Source of the DNA: Allokutzneria oryzae
GTDB lineage: Bacteria; Actinomycetota; Actinomycetes; Mycobacteriales; Pseudonocardiaceae
Reading direction: 5' to 3'
Assembly: GCF_042429765.1 (NCBI RefSeq)
Contig: NZ_JBHLZU010000023.1
Coordinates: 124,001 to 188,000 of the forward strand
DNA length: 64,000 nucleotides
The notes under the pieces were generated by a model. It searched no databases, was not told where the DNA came from, and worked only from the letters and a program-made list of their open reading frames with translations. Positions 49,128 to 57,924 of this stretch are shown piece after piece. The position numbers were made by a program, and so were the translations under genes. Numbering within the stretch: position 1 is the stretch's first letter; each line of letters begins with the position of its first letter.

Positions 49128-49194
49128 TTCGCGTTTTGTCACCATGATGCGCGAAAGAGCGCTCTCATTTCGCATCAAGGCTACAAAACGCGAA
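49128..49194 (+). repeat. Palindromic intergenic repeat, copy 4
   Basis: 67 bp with 12-bp inverted ends TTCGCGTTTTGT (49128-49139) and ACAAAACGCGAA (49183-49194) and the core AAAGAGCGCTCTCATTTCGCATCAAGG. Same orientation as copies 1 and 3. It sits between the start side of the M20 gene and the 3' end of the phosphoribosyltransferase gene. Confidence 0.9.
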
Positions 49195-49214
49195 CGGCGG
49201 TGTGGAGAAGGGGC

Positions 49215-49859
49215 TCACACCGCCGCTCGGAACAGGTCGCGCACTTCCTCGTCGGTGGTCTGCGCGAAGTCCCGGTACGACTCGCCGACCGCGAAGAACG
49301 GCGACGGCGTGGCGGCGCACACCACCTCGTCCACCTCACGCCGAAGCTCCTCGCAGGTGGAACCGGGTGCGGTGGGCACCGCGACCACCACGTGACTCGG
49401 CCCGAGCGCGCGCACCGCCTTGATCGCGGCTCGCATGCTGGCACCGGTGGCGATGCCGTCATCGGCCAGGATCACCGTCTTCCCGGCGAAGTCGGCCATC
49501 GGCCGCCCCTCGCGGTAAGCGTGCTCCCGCCGCAGCAACTCCCGGCTTTCCCGGTCCGCCACCCGCTGGATGACCTCGGGCGAGATGCCGAGTCGGCTGA
49601 CCACGTCGTCGTTGATCACCGCGATACCGCCGCTGGCGATCGCGCCCATGGCGAACTCGGACCGGCCCGGCACCCCCAGCTTGCGCACGAGGAAGACGTC
49701 CATCGGCGCACCGAGGCTCTTCGCGATCTCGTAGGCAACGGGTACCCCGCCGCGGGCCAGGCCCAGCACGACGACGTCGTCGCGATCCCGGTACGGCTCA
49801 AGCGAGCCGACCAGCGCCCGCCCGGCATCCCGGCGGTCTCGAAACAGGCGGTTCGACAT
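49215..49859 (-). CDS. Phosphoribosyltransferase-domain protein
   Basis: A 214-residue type-I phosphoribosyltransferase fold. The PRPP-binding loop is VILADDGIATGASM, preceded by the PP-loop-like LGLARGGVPVAYEIAK. This is the stand-alone form found near dienelactone-hydrolase or stress genes in many actinomycetes; its substrate is not known. ATG start. The upstream 76 bp contain a TCCACWGTGGA word (49913-49923). Confidence 0.9.
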   Translation of the reverse strand: MSNRLFRDRRDAGRALVGSLEPYRDRDDVVVLGLARGGVPVAYEIAKSLGAPMDVFLVRKLGVPGRSEFAMGAIASGGIAVINDDVVSRLGISPEVIQRVADRESRELLRREHAYREGRPMADFAGKTVILADDGIATGASMRAAIKAVRALGPSHVVVAVPTAPGSTCEELRREVDEVVCAATPSPFFAVGESYRDFAQTTDEEVRDLFRAAV

Positions 49860-49935
49860 GCTGGGCGGCTACCCGGGCCGTGCCGGGCCAAACCGGCACG
49901 CACCGGAAGTCGTCCACTGTGGACAAATGCGCGGC

Positions 49936-50379
49936 TCAGTCCACCCGGAACACGATGATCGGCGGCATCCGGTCGAGGATGTCGGCCTGGTCGGGGTTCT
50001 CCGGCAGCGCGAACGCCCGGACGGCCCACGGCGCCCGGACGGAGCGGACGTACGCGGCGACCACGTCAGCTGCCTCGGCCCCGTCGACGGCTCGGGCGCG
50101 CACGGCACGGCGCTCGTTCCCGACGAGCACCGCGGCGTCAGCGGTGGCGAGCAGGTTGTTCGGCCAGTCCCGGCCACGGTCCGGGCAGACGAGGTAGTCC
50201 TTGCCGTCGCGCCGGAGCAGACCGACGGGTGTGCGCCGAGGCAGCCCGCTGCGGCGGCCGGTCGTCTCCAGCACGCGCAGGACGTACCCGCCCTCCTCCG
50301 GTGGCGTCGCTGGCGCAGCGAGGATGTCGGCGATCATCCGCCGGTTGAGCGCCGCCGGGTCCATCGGTTGTGTTGTCAT
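49936..50379 (-). CDS. Deazaflavin (F420)-dependent nitroreductase-family protein (Ddn-like)
   Basis: A 147-residue split-beta-barrel flavin/deazaflavin reductase of the Ddn/DUF385 family: VLETTGRRSGLPRRTPVGLLRRDGKDYLV, then GRDWPNNLLATADAAVLVGNE, which line the F420 pocket. Members reduce quinones or nitro compounds with F420H2. Its ATG overlaps the stop of the upstream membrane protein gene (ATGA), so the two are co-translated. The N-terminal MTTQPMDPAALNRRMIADI helix is typical. Confidence 0.9.
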   Translation of the reverse strand: MTTQPMDPAALNRRMIADILAAPATPPEEGGYVLRVLETTGRRSGLPRRTPVGLLRRDGKDYLVCPDRGRDWPNNLLATADAAVLVGNERRAVRARAVDGAEAADVVAAYVRSVRAPWAVRAFALPENPDQADILDRMPPIIVFRVD

Positions 50380-51398
50380 CGCCTCACGTCCTCGTCCGTC
50401 GGAACGGCGCGCACGCGCCGGATGAGTCGCAACACCAGCCAGAGCAGCAGGGCGAGCACCCCGACCAGCAGGTACTCGATCAACGGGATGCGGGCCACCT
50501 CGTCGATCCGGTCGAGGCCGCGCCAGGAGTACACCGCCAGCACCGCCACGGCGAAGGCCGCCACGAACCACCCGCGCGCCGCCCGGCTCAGCCCGAGACC
50601 GTGCAGCTGGGTCAGCACGAAGACGCCCAGGAAGCCGAAGAGGAACATCGGCCACGCCCCGTCCGGACCGGAGCTCATCACCGCGACAAGCGTGCCGTGC
50701 ACGGCCACCAGCAGCTCCAGGGCGAGGGTCCACCAGCGGTTGGTGTGCGCGGTGGTCAGGAACAGGCTGCCCTGTACCAGCAACAGGAACATGTAGAAGA
50801 AGCCGATGAGGTGGCCGCTGGTCGTCTCCATCGGGTGGTACCAGAACGTGTAGATCGCCGCCCAGCTGAACAGGTAACCGTGGTAGCGGCGGACGAAGCG
50901 GACGACGTCGGTGGCTATCGGCGCCGGGCGCCCCAGGACCAGGCCGCGGCGCCGGTTCTCCATGAGCAGCACCACCACGAGCAGCAGGACGACCGAGCCC
51001 TGGGAGCTGAAGATGGAGACGTCCTGGGCGAGACCGTCGTAGAACAGCTGCGTCTGCGCCCAGTGCAGCACGATGAAGCCGAGGTTGACGGCCAGGGCGA
51101 CCAGGTTGACCGGGTGCAGCGTCGCGCTCGTCCGGCGGACCCGGGTCTGCGCGTAGTAGATGAGCCCCCACGAGGCGAGCTGGTGGGCGGCGTACCCGCC
51201 CCATGCCGACAGCCGGGTCCAGAAGGTCGGCTCGGGGAGCTTCCAGTAGTACCAGGACGCGCCCTGGTCGGGCAGCAACGCGACGTCCAACCGGGGCCCC
51301 GCCAGCCAGACCAGCCCGGTCAGCACCGCACTGGCCGCCAGCCCCCACCAGAGAACCGGCAGGGCCCGAGGACGACGATCGTTCAGCACACTGAGCAT
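50376..51398 (-). CDS. Polytopic membrane protein, function unknown, coupled to Ddn-like reductase
   Basis: A protein of about 340 residues with eight or nine hydrophobic segments and short loops, including YHGYLFSWAAIYTFWYHPMETTSGHLIGFFYMFLL, which has several His that could bind metal or heme. I do not recognise a named family with confidence. It shares a start/stop overlap with the downstream F420-type reductase. The 5' end is embedded in a 43-bp inverted repeat; ATG at 51398 overlaps a candidate -10, so translation may really start at the GTG at 51389, and ATG at 51425 is also in frame. Confidence 0.75.
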   Translation of the reverse strand: MLSVLNDRRPRALPVLWWGLAASAVLTGLVWLAGPRLDVALLPDQGASWYYWKLPEPTFWTRLSAWGGYAAHQLASWGLIYYAQTRVRRTSATLHPVNLVALAVNLGFIVLHWAQTQLFYDGLAQDVSIFSSQGSVVLLLVVVLLMENRRRGLVLGRPAPIATDVVRFVRRYHGYLFSWAAIYTFWYHPMETTSGHLIGFFYMFLLLVQGSLFLTTAHTNRWWTLALELLVAVHGTLVAVMSSGPDGAWPMFLFGFLGVFVLTQLHGLGLSRAARGWFVAAFAVAVLAVYSWRGLDRIDEVARIPLIEYLLVGVLALLLWLVLRLIRRVRAVPTDEDVRR

Positions 51399-51423
51399 TA
51401 TGCCTATGCTCAGCGTGCTGAAC
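51381..51423. promoter_or_regulatory. 43-bp inverted repeat over the promoter/start of the membrane-protein gene
   Basis: Arms of 18 bp (51381-51398 and 51406-51423, outer part GTTCAGCAC / GTGCTGAAC) pair with a single mismatch around a 7-bp spacer. On the minus strand a -35 TTGTTC and a -10 CATAAT, 17 bp apart, fall inside it. This looks like an operator covering the promoter of the membrane-protein/Ddn-like pair; it could also act as a hairpin at the end of the upstream glycosyltransferase mRNA. Confidence 0.7.
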
Positions 51424-51426
51424 AAT

Positions 51427-52656
51427 TCAGGCGATCGTCTCCACGGGGTCCGCAGCGATCAAGAGCCGCGCAGCGGCCACTGCCCCGTCGGTGCGCACTG
51501 CCGGGGCAACGGCCTTGGCCCGGGCCGCCAGGTCCGGTTCGAGAGCGCGGGCGAGAGCCTCGGTCAGCGAGTCAGCGGTCGGTGCGCCGGGCGCGTGCGC
51601 GGTTCCGATCCCCAGATCGTGGACTCGTTGTGCCCAGTAGTGCTGGTCAACGTGCTGAGGGATGACGACCTGGGGCGCCCCGGCTCGCGCGGCCGCCGTT
51701 GTGGTGCCCGCACCGCCGTGGTGCACGACGGCGGCGACCCGCTGGAAGAGCGCCTGCTGGTTGACCTCCCCGATGGACAGGCAGTCGGGTTCGTCGTCGG
51801 GCAGCTCCAGGTCTGCCCAACCGCGCAACACGATCGCGCGGCGGCCGAGCGCACGGGCCGCCTCGATCATGTTCTTGCTGAGGGCTTGGGGAGCGCCGAT
51901 GCTGCCGAAGCCGAAGTAGACGGGTGGTTCACCGGCGTCGAGGAAGGCTTCCAGCTCCGCGGACAGCGGACGCTCGTCCGGCAGGATCCAGGCTCCCGTC
52001 TGGACGACATCCAACTCAGCGGGAGTGGGCCAAGGACCCAACGTCGGGTCGGCCGCCAGCCAGGGCGTGTCCGTGTACAGGTGGCTCCGCACGTCGGTGA
52101 CCGGCGGCAGGCCCGCCGACGCACGATGGGCGTTGAGCGGGGTGCCCCAGGTGTCGTTCCAGCGTTGCGCGTCCCGGGCCCACAGCGTGAGGTTGTCGAC
52201 CGTCCCGTCCGCCGGCTCCTGTCCCAGCATGGGGTAAACGGGTGGCGCGTGGTGCGGGGACGGCAGGAACGCCGGGCAGTAGCTGGCCATGACGTAGCGG
52301 ACCCCCATCCGCTCGGCCACCGTGCGAGCGGCGAGGAGCAGGTACCCGCCCGCCACGATGACGTCACATCCTTCGGCTGCCGCCGTGACCGCCTCGAACT
52401 GGCCGGCGAGCGAGGCTTCCACCATCCAGCGCCGTTGCTCCGGTGTGAGCGGGCCCGCGGCCGGGCGGGCTTTCCCGGTCGAGCGCAGCTCGGGACCTAC
52501 CGGCGTGAACGGGATCCCGAGGCCTTCGACCTGGTCGCGGAAGTCAGGCGGCGCACACACGCGTGCGTCATGCCCGAGGGCTTTCACCTGCGCCGCCAGC
52601 GCGACGACTGGCTGGACATCGCCACGCGACCCGATGGTCGACAACAACACACGCAT
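51427..52656 (-). CDS. GT1/MGT-type glycosyltransferase (glycopeptide Gtf-like)
   Basis: A 409-residue GT-B glycosyltransferase. N-terminal MRVLLSTIGSRGDVQPVVALA is the sterol/glycopeptide-type GT signature and the C-terminal donor site is HHGGAGTTTAAARAGAPQVV followed by PQHVDQHYWAQRV. Such enzymes transfer sugars to antibiotics, glycolipids or xenobiotics. No deoxysugar genes are nearby and the NRPS operon is 14 kb away with unrelated genes between, so a link to the peptide is unsupported. A 9-bp hairpin lies in its leader (52715-52735). Confidence 0.92.
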   Translation of the reverse strand: MRVLLSTIGSRGDVQPVVALAAQVKALGHDARVCAPPDFRDQVEGLGIPFTPVGPELRSTGKARPAAGPLTPEQRRWMVEASLAGQFEAVTAAAEGCDVIVAGGYLLLAARTVAERMGVRYVMASYCPAFLPSPHHAPPVYPMLGQEPADGTVDNLTLWARDAQRWNDTWGTPLNAHRASAGLPPVTDVRSHLYTDTPWLAADPTLGPWPTPAELDVVQTGAWILPDERPLSAELEAFLDAGEPPVYFGFGSIGAPQALSKNMIEAARALGRRAIVLRGWADLELPDDEPDCLSIGEVNQQALFQRVAAVVHHGGAGTTTAAARAGAPQVVIPQHVDQHYWAQRVHDLGIGTAHAPGAPTADSLTEALARALEPDLAARAKAVAPAVRTDGAVAAARLLIAADPVETIA

Positions 52657-52714
52657 TGGACTTCCCCCACTGCAACGGCCTCAGCTCACGGTCGGTCGAT
52701 TCTGGGCCTGCCCC

Positions 52715-52735
52715 GGGGTCTTGCCGCAAGACCCC
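52715..52735 (-). promoter_or_regulatory. Inverted repeat in the leader/promoter of the glycosyltransferase gene
   Basis: Perfect arms GGGGTCTTG / CAAGACCCC with a 3-base centre, about 60 bp upstream of the ATG on the minus strand and just downstream of a possible -10 (TATAGC). Candidate operator or leader hairpin. Confidence 0.5.
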
Positions 52736-52895
52736 CGCTCCGCTATACGTTGGAAGTAGGGGTTTCGGCATTTCCGAGGACTCCGTTAACCCGGCTCCGT
52801 GAATCCACTGTGGACACCGAGGAGCCCGGCGAGGACTGGCCGGCACACCACCGTCCCCACCGGACTCCGTTGGTCAGTCGACCCGGTTCACGGCG

Positions 52896-53456
52896 TCAGC
52901 AGGTTCGCAGTGCCGTGCGCGCCATGTTCAAGTGGTGCAGGACAATGGGAGCGGCGCCGCGCGCCAGCTGCTTCACCTCGTGCGAGTAGCCGTGCCGGAC
53001 CTGCTGGTGGATGAGTGCCAGTACCTGTTCGTGGGCTTTGACCTGCGCCCGGAGCCAGGAGCGGTCGAATGCGGTTCCGGACCTCTTCGCGAGCTGCCTG
53101 AGCAGAACCTGCTGTGCACGGGTCATGGTGCCGGGCAGTGCCACCCGTTCCCGCGTCGAGACCAGACGCAGCTTCGCGTCCATCTTCCTGTGATCACGCG
53201 CGAACTCGGCACCGAGGCGCCGCACGGTGGAACAGCGCGCCTTGTGCATCGCCAGAAGGCCCGCCGAGATCTCGAAGCGGTTGCCCTGGTGCGCCTGCAT
53301 CAGGAACGACCGGTCCATCCGGCTGGACTCTGGCTGAATCACAGCGGAGGCGAGCGGGCCGGACTCGGGCACGGTCGCGGCCTGGGTGATGGTGGTCCCC
53401 GTCAGTACGAGAGCTCCGGCCACCCCGGTCGCCGCCAAGAAGTGCAATGGCTTCAT
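52896..53456 (-). CDS. Secreted DUF4142-family protein
   Basis: A 186-residue exported protein. Residues 1-27 form a signal peptide (MKPLHFLAATGVAGALVL then TITQA-ATV). The mature part is a helical DUF4142 domain (DRSFLMQAHQGNRFEISAGLLAMHKARCSTVRRLGAEFARDH, with the second helix pair in VKAHEQVLALIHQQV). The family is ferritin-like in fold but without obvious metal ligands and its role is unknown. ATG with GGGGAAG upstream. Confidence 0.85.
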   Translation of the reverse strand: MKPLHFLAATGVAGALVLTGTTITQAATVPESGPLASAVIQPESSRMDRSFLMQAHQGNRFEISAGLLAMHKARCSTVRRLGAEFARDHRKMDAKLRLVSTRERVALPGTMTRAQQVLLRQLAKRSGTAFDRSWLRAQVKAHEQVLALIHQQVRHGYSHEVKQLARGAAPIVLHHLNMARTALRTC

Positions 53457-54316
53457 GGTTCTTCCCCTGTCGTGGTTGGTCCTCTGTCCATGCGCGACAC
53501 CCGTGCGCAGCCGACGACCACGGCCCGGTCGCCCACGCGAGGAGCCCAGCCGCTCACGGAGGCGGCGCGGCGGCGCGGAAACATCCACCCAGACACGCGC
53601 TCACACGCCCTGTCGGCGTCCATGAAGCTGGTGCCGTGTTTCTGGCGTCACAGGGGATACGCGCCAATCCGGTCCGTTCTGTCGGTTCTCCGACCAAGAT
53701 CACGCAAATGGCTCACCGCCGGACCGCGCGACGTCCGAACGCGGCAATCGGGCAGGTACACCGATGGACGATGCGTACTCGCCGCGGTGAACCGGTGGCT
53801 CTCGGCTAGGGCCAGAGCGCTCAGGAAGAGCGGCTGATCACCGGCGCTGATCGTCGCCGTGGACGGCGGCGTGCTGGCGGGATGGGCTCGGCGGAGTTCT
53901 ATCGACACCTCGGTTGGCGTGAGATCGGACGCTGACCCAACACTCTGCGTCTCGCCGATGACCATGGCCGCGACAAGGCGCTGATGGTTCTGGTGGCCTT
54001 GTAGGCCAGGCTCCCGAGTGCGGCCCGGGACTTCCAGGGGGCAACGGGATCGCCGGCTGGGCCGGCTCGGTGCCGCGCCGTGGACTCCAGGCGATCCGCC
54101 GGGCCAGAACTGTCTACTTCAGACAGACACCGGACTCCTCATCCGCCGCCGCGTCGCCCGCCCGGCTACTTCACGAGCGGGACCGTCGAGCTGCCCGGCG
54201 GCAATGCCGCTGGGGGCGGGGCATCCCCGGCCACGATGAGCGCGTAGCGCCCGGCGACAAGCGCGCCGGTCCGGCCTCGACCTGTGGTCGGGGCCGGACC
54301 GCTGGCGACACGCCCG
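53457..54316. other. 860-bp gene-poor region
   Basis: Between the DUF4142 gene and lsr2. Apart from a short GNAT relic (53882-54004) no coding pattern, hairpin or RNA gene was recognised; open frames have poor codon usage. Confidence 0.55.
53882..54004 (+). pseudogene. Relic of a GNAT acetyltransferase C-terminus
   Basis: One reading frame gives AEFYRHLGWREIGR, then a TGA, then PNTLRLADDHGRDKALMVL and a final TAG. The two halves are the adjacent C-terminal motifs of GNAT N-acetyltransferases (FYxxLGWxxVGR ... RDxxLMxL), interrupted by an in-frame stop and without the N-terminal part. This is a decayed gene end. Confidence 0.5.
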
Positions 54317-54664
54317 CTACGCGGCCTTGGCGGCCTGGAACGCCTCGATGACCGTGCTGGGGATGCGGCCACGGTCGGAGACCTCGTGCCCGTTGGCCTT
54401 CGCCCACTCACGGATCGCCTTGGTCTCCTCCTTGCTGCGCCCCTCGCCCGAGCCGCGACGGCCGGTGCCGGACCTGGCACGGCCACCGATCCGCCGCGCG
54501 GCCTCGATGAACGGGGTGAGGTGCTCGCGCAGCGTGGCGGCGTTGGACTCGTTCAGGTCGATCTCGTAGGTGACACCGTCGAGGCTGAACTCGATCCGGG
54601 AAATGTCTTCCGAGCTGGTGTTGTCGAGATCGTCGATCAGCTGCACGATCGTGCGCTGGGCCAT
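54317..54664 (-). CDS. lsr2: Lsr2 nucleoid-associated protein
   Basis: A 115-residue Lsr2, the actinobacterial H-NS-like xenogeneic silencer that bridges AT-rich DNA. N-terminal dimerisation part MAQRTIVQLIDDLDN...ISRIEFSLDGVTYEIDL, basic linker GRARSGTGRRGSGEGRS, and C-terminal DNA-binding domain IREWAKANGHEVSDRGRIPSTVIEAF with the AT-hook-like RGR. ATG at 54664 is chosen as the conserved start. Actinomycetes usually have two Lsr2 genes; this one is next to an unusually AT-richer stretch (54700-55400). Confidence 0.95.
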   Translation of the reverse strand: MAQRTIVQLIDDLDNTSSEDISRIEFSLDGVTYEIDLNESNAATLREHLTPFIEAARRIGGRARSGTGRRGSGEGRSKEETKAIREWAKANGHEVSDRGRIPSTVIEAFQAAKAA

Positions 54665-55914
54665 GGTGAATCCCCCAAGAAGGGTGTGAAACGGGTTAGC
54701 TGTCGCATTCACCGTAGCAAGAACACTTTGGTGGCCACCACCCCGATCCCGGCATCCCCGTTTTGCCGCCGCCGCGATGCCGAATCGTCACACGCCGTCC
54801 CCGCGAAGAAAGCACCGACCTCCGGGTGCCGACCGATCGCAGCAGCGACGACCCCTTACCTGGCCGAACAGAAGCGAGTGCGCACCGGAAAAGCAGACCC
54901 GGGCATGCGCTGCCGAGGAACCCGAACTGGCGAGTTCACTTCGACGTGTTTCCCATCCGGAACCGGCCTGACATCCTCGCTGGTCACGAACACCAGGAGT
55001 GGGATCGCCCCGGCAGGGCGACAACGACAGCCCCCACTCCGGGAGACGCCGGCCTCCCCGCACCTGATCCCACCGGCGACCAAGAGCATGACCTGCGATG
55101 AAACCCAAGCAGATACGGGAGAAGTTCACCGTTCGCGACACGCCGAACTCCAGCAATACAAGCCCTTCTCAGCTAATCATCACGGCAGCTGCGGCAATCA
55201 CCTACATGCCACTCGACGCCGCCAGGACGGGATAAAGTCCAGCTCCGGGACGATCCGAGCACGGACGCCTGTCCCGCTCTAGGCAAACACCGTCAAGGCC
55301 TATCAACTCGGCGTCCGCTTCCGTGAGACGGATTCCGACACACTCCAACACGCGCAACCAGGACACGACCGGCGGGAGTGGCTATGGCCTGGTCATTCGA
55401 GCGCTAAGCGCGAACGGTGCGCTGAGGTGACCGACGACCACCACGGCCGGCCAGAACAGCGACCTCCCGCCGCCCTGCGATGGTGGCCGTGGGAGCTTGC
55501 GGGCGGCCACCCGTGAGGCACGTCCATGACATCATCGAGCCAAGCCAGGGCACCGAGGACGTCGTGGTGACCGACCCCCGGTTCACTGTCCTATGCAGAC
55601 CTTGAACAGCGATCCGCCGCAGTGGTGGCCGCCCTGGTCGAACTCGGTTCGTACAAGACGAATCCGTTGTCTTGCAAGGCAAACTGTCGCTGCGGGCAGG
55701 ACTTCCGGTGTGCGAGTCGCCTTGTTGGGATGGTGGTGTCGATGGAGCTGATGAAGGTTCGCGTCCATCGTGTGGTCGCTGGCCTTCGGACACTGGTCCG
55801 TGCCGTCCACCCGGGCGACGGACCTCCCAGAACCGCGCGTCAGCCACCACAAGAGACGAGGCCACAGCCTGTCGTTGTCGTACTGAGCTGCCGCTCCCCT
55901 GGACGATCGAACCT
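54665..55914. other. 1.25-kb region without a recognisable gene
   Basis: Lower GC and poor codon bias in all frames. A 46-codon open frame (55098-55238, beginning MKPKQIREKFTVRDTP) is the most protein-like piece but lacks a good ribosome site. No transposase, RNA gene or repeat was identified. The segment may be decayed foreign DNA between lsr2 and the regulator gene. Confidence 0.5.
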
Positions 55915-56844
55915 CTATCGGGCACCTCGGCGGTCGAGGGCTTCGCGTTGGGCGGGGGTGAGCCGACCGGGCCTGGCGACGATGGAGTAGGCGCCGGATC
56001 CAAGGCGCCGCACGGTGACCGGGTCGGTGATGTCGGGGCGTTCTCGGGCGTTGCTCAGCGCCGCGGCGACGCGGTCGCTGGGCCAGTTCAGTGCTGTGGC
56101 CACTTCGTCGACGGTGTGTGGTTGGCCGGTGTGCGCCAGAGCGGCGAGCACGGTGAACGCGTCGTCGGAGACGACCTGTGCCGCGCCACCGGACATGTCG
56201 TGGCTGAGTTGGGTGAAGAACTCCGCCATCTGCCGTATCCGTGCTCCGGCGGGTGTGGTGGCGCCGAGGATGGCGACCCCTTCCTGCGCGGCGTCTGCCC
56301 ACATCGCGTTCTGCCGGGCGCTGGTCAGCCAGCTTCGTAGCCAGACGTCGTCGTCGATCAGGTAGCGCTCCCGTCGGCGCGGGCCGCGTTCTCGCTGAAT
56401 CAGGTCCAGCGATTCCAGGTACCCGACGGCCTTGGAGACCGCCCCGGGGCTGACCTGGAGGTGGTGCACCAGTTCGGCGGCGGTCAGGGCGCCGGAGTCG
56501 GTGGTGATCAGGCAGGTGAACACGCGGGCCGCCATCCGGGGCATCCCGGTCGTGACCATCAACTCCGCGAACCGCTCCAGGAACTCTCGCGCCGCCCCGG
56601 GGTCGCGTCCGCCGGGGGCGGCCGGCCGCCGCGCGATCGGCCTGGGCCGTCGGGCACGCCGCCACGCGGCTCGGTGGGCCTGATCCGCGCGGTAGGCGGC
56701 GGGGCCACCGTTGCGGGCGATCTCCCGGCTGATGGTCGACGTGGGCCGGTCCAGGCGCCGCGCGATCTCGGAATAGCCCAGTCCGCCTGCCAGCCCGGAC
56801 GCGATGTGGTGCCGGTCCCGCTGGGTCAGTCTGCCGCCCGCCAT
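55915..56844 (-). CDS. Fusion regulator: IS30-type HTH_38 domain plus MarR/GbsR-like winged helix
   Basis: A 309-residue protein with two DNA-binding modules. Residues 5-60 have the IS30-transposase-type helix-turn-helix (LTQRDRHHIASGLAGGLGYSEIARRLDRPTSTISREIARNGG), then a basic linker, and residues 85-180 a MarR-like winged helix (LVTTGMPRMAARVFTCLITTD, SPGAVSKAVGYLESLDLIQRE). The last part (200-309) is a second winged-helix-like region. It is divergent from the ABC exporter genes and so probably represses them. A 10-bp palindrome ACAGATCTGT (56942-56951) lies between. Confidence 0.85.
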   Translation of the reverse strand: MAGGRLTQRDRHHIASGLAGGLGYSEIARRLDRPTSTISREIARNGGPAAYRADQAHRAAWRRARRPRPIARRPAAPGGRDPGAAREFLERFAELMVTTGMPRMAARVFTCLITTDSGALTAAELVHHLQVSPGAVSKAVGYLESLDLIQRERGPRRRERYLIDDDVWLRSWLTSARQNAMWADAAQEGVAILGATTPAGARIRQMAEFFTQLSHDMSGGAAQVVSDDAFTVLAALAHTGQPHTVDEVATALNWPSDRVAAALSNARERPDITDPVTVRRLGSGAYSIVARPGRLTPAQREALDRRGAR

Positions 56845-56941
56845 GGCGCCCAGTGTGCGTTCACGGGCTAACCAATGCAACGGGCTGTTGCGTTCATAGC
56901 CACACCGTCGCACGAGAATATGGCATTTTACCTGCATAAAT

Positions 56942-56951
56942 ACAGATCTGT
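56942..56951. promoter_or_regulatory. Short palindrome in the regulator/ABC divergent region
   Basis: ACAGATCTGT is a perfect 10-bp palindrome in an AT-rich patch 65 bp before the ABC ATPase ATG. It is a candidate half or full site for the fusion regulator; at this length chance occurrence is possible. Confidence 0.35.
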
Positions 56952-57015
56952 TCGTTGCCACTTTTGGAAACCGCACCATAGCTTTCACGCATTCCTGAAC
57001 GAGAGGGGTGTGGCG

Positions 57016-57924
57016 ATGACGACGAGCGACAACGTGGTGGTCGACGTCGACGGGGTGCGGATGCGGTACGGCTCGGTCGATGTCCTGCACGACGTGTCCT
57101 TCCAGGTCCGTCGCGGTGAGGTGCTGGCACTGCTCGGGCCGAACGGAGCCGGGAAGACCACCACGATCGAGATCCTGGAAGGGTTCCGGACGCGGTCGGC
57201 GGGACGAGCCACCGTGCTCGGCACCGATCCGGCCCAGGCCACCGAGCAGTGGCGGGCGCGGGTGGGGATCGTCCTGCAGTCGTGGCGGGACCACGGGAAC
57301 TGGCGGGTTCGGGAGCTGCTGGCCCATCTCGGATCCCTCTACGCCTGCTACTCCACCGAGCGCATCCGACGCCCCAGAGATCCGGACGAGCTCGTCGCCG
57401 TGGCGGGACTGACCGAGTTCGCGGACCGGAAGATCAGGACGCTCTCCGGTGGGCAGCGACGCAGGTTGGACATGGCGATCGGCATCGTGGGCCGCCCGGA
57501 GCTGCTCTTCCTCGACGAGCCGACGGCCGGGCTCGACCCGGAGGCCCGGCAGGTGTTCCACGACCTCGTGCGCCGACTCGGCGCACAGGACGACACGACC
57601 ATCCTGCTCACCACGCACGACCTCAACGAGGCCGAGAAACTCGCCGACCGCATCGTCATCCTCGACGGCGGGCGGATCGTGGCCGACGGCACCGCCAGGG
57701 AGCTCGCGCAGCGCATCGCGGGCGAGGACGAGGTGCGCTGGATCCGCGACGGCGAGCACTTCGTCCGGTCGACCACGCGGTCCACCGAGTTCGTCCGCGA
57801 ACTGCTCGGCCGGTACGGCGACTCGGTCACCGAGCTCGAAGTTCGCCGCGCCTCGCTGGAGGACACCTATCTCGCTCTGGTCACCAAGGCCGAGTCAGCG
57901 CTCCCAGGAACCGAGGTGGCTTGA
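57016..57924 (+). CDS. ABC exporter ATP-binding protein (drug/antibiotic type)
   Basis: A 302-residue ATPase of the DrrA/CcmA-type ABC-2 exporters. Walker A GPNGAGKT (41-48), Q-loop in VLQSWRDHGNW, signature LSGGQRRRLDMAIGI, Walker B LLFLDEPTAGLDP, switch His in LLTTHDLNEAEKLADRI, and a C-terminal extension of about 80 residues. ATG at 57016 has GAGAGGGG upstream. The stop overlaps the permease start (TGATG). Controlled in all likelihood by the divergent fusion regulator. Confidence 0.94.
   Translation: MTTSDNVVVDVDGVRMRYGSVDVLHDVSFQVRRGEVLALLGPNGAGKTTTIEILEGFRTRSAGRATVLGTDPAQATEQWRARVGIVLQSWRDHGNWRVRELLAHLGSLYACYSTERIRRPRDPDELVAVAGLTEFADRKIRTLSGGQRRRLDMAIGIVGRPELLFLDEPTAGLDPEARQVFHDLVRRLGAQDDTTILLTTHDLNEAEKLADRIVILDGGRIVADGTARELAQRIAGEDEVRWIRDGEHFVRSTTRSTEFVRELLGRYGDSVTELEVRRASLEDTYLALVTKAESALPGTEVA

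Noticed and set aside
51427..52656. Glycosyltransferase as a tailoring gene of the peptide
   Set aside because: It is 14 kb from the operon beyond unrelated genes and no sugar-supply genes are present.
51400..52989. Plus-strand 529-codon frame opposite the glycosyltransferase gene
   Set aside because: The minus strand encodes a complete GT1 enzyme with all motifs; the plus frame has no family pattern.
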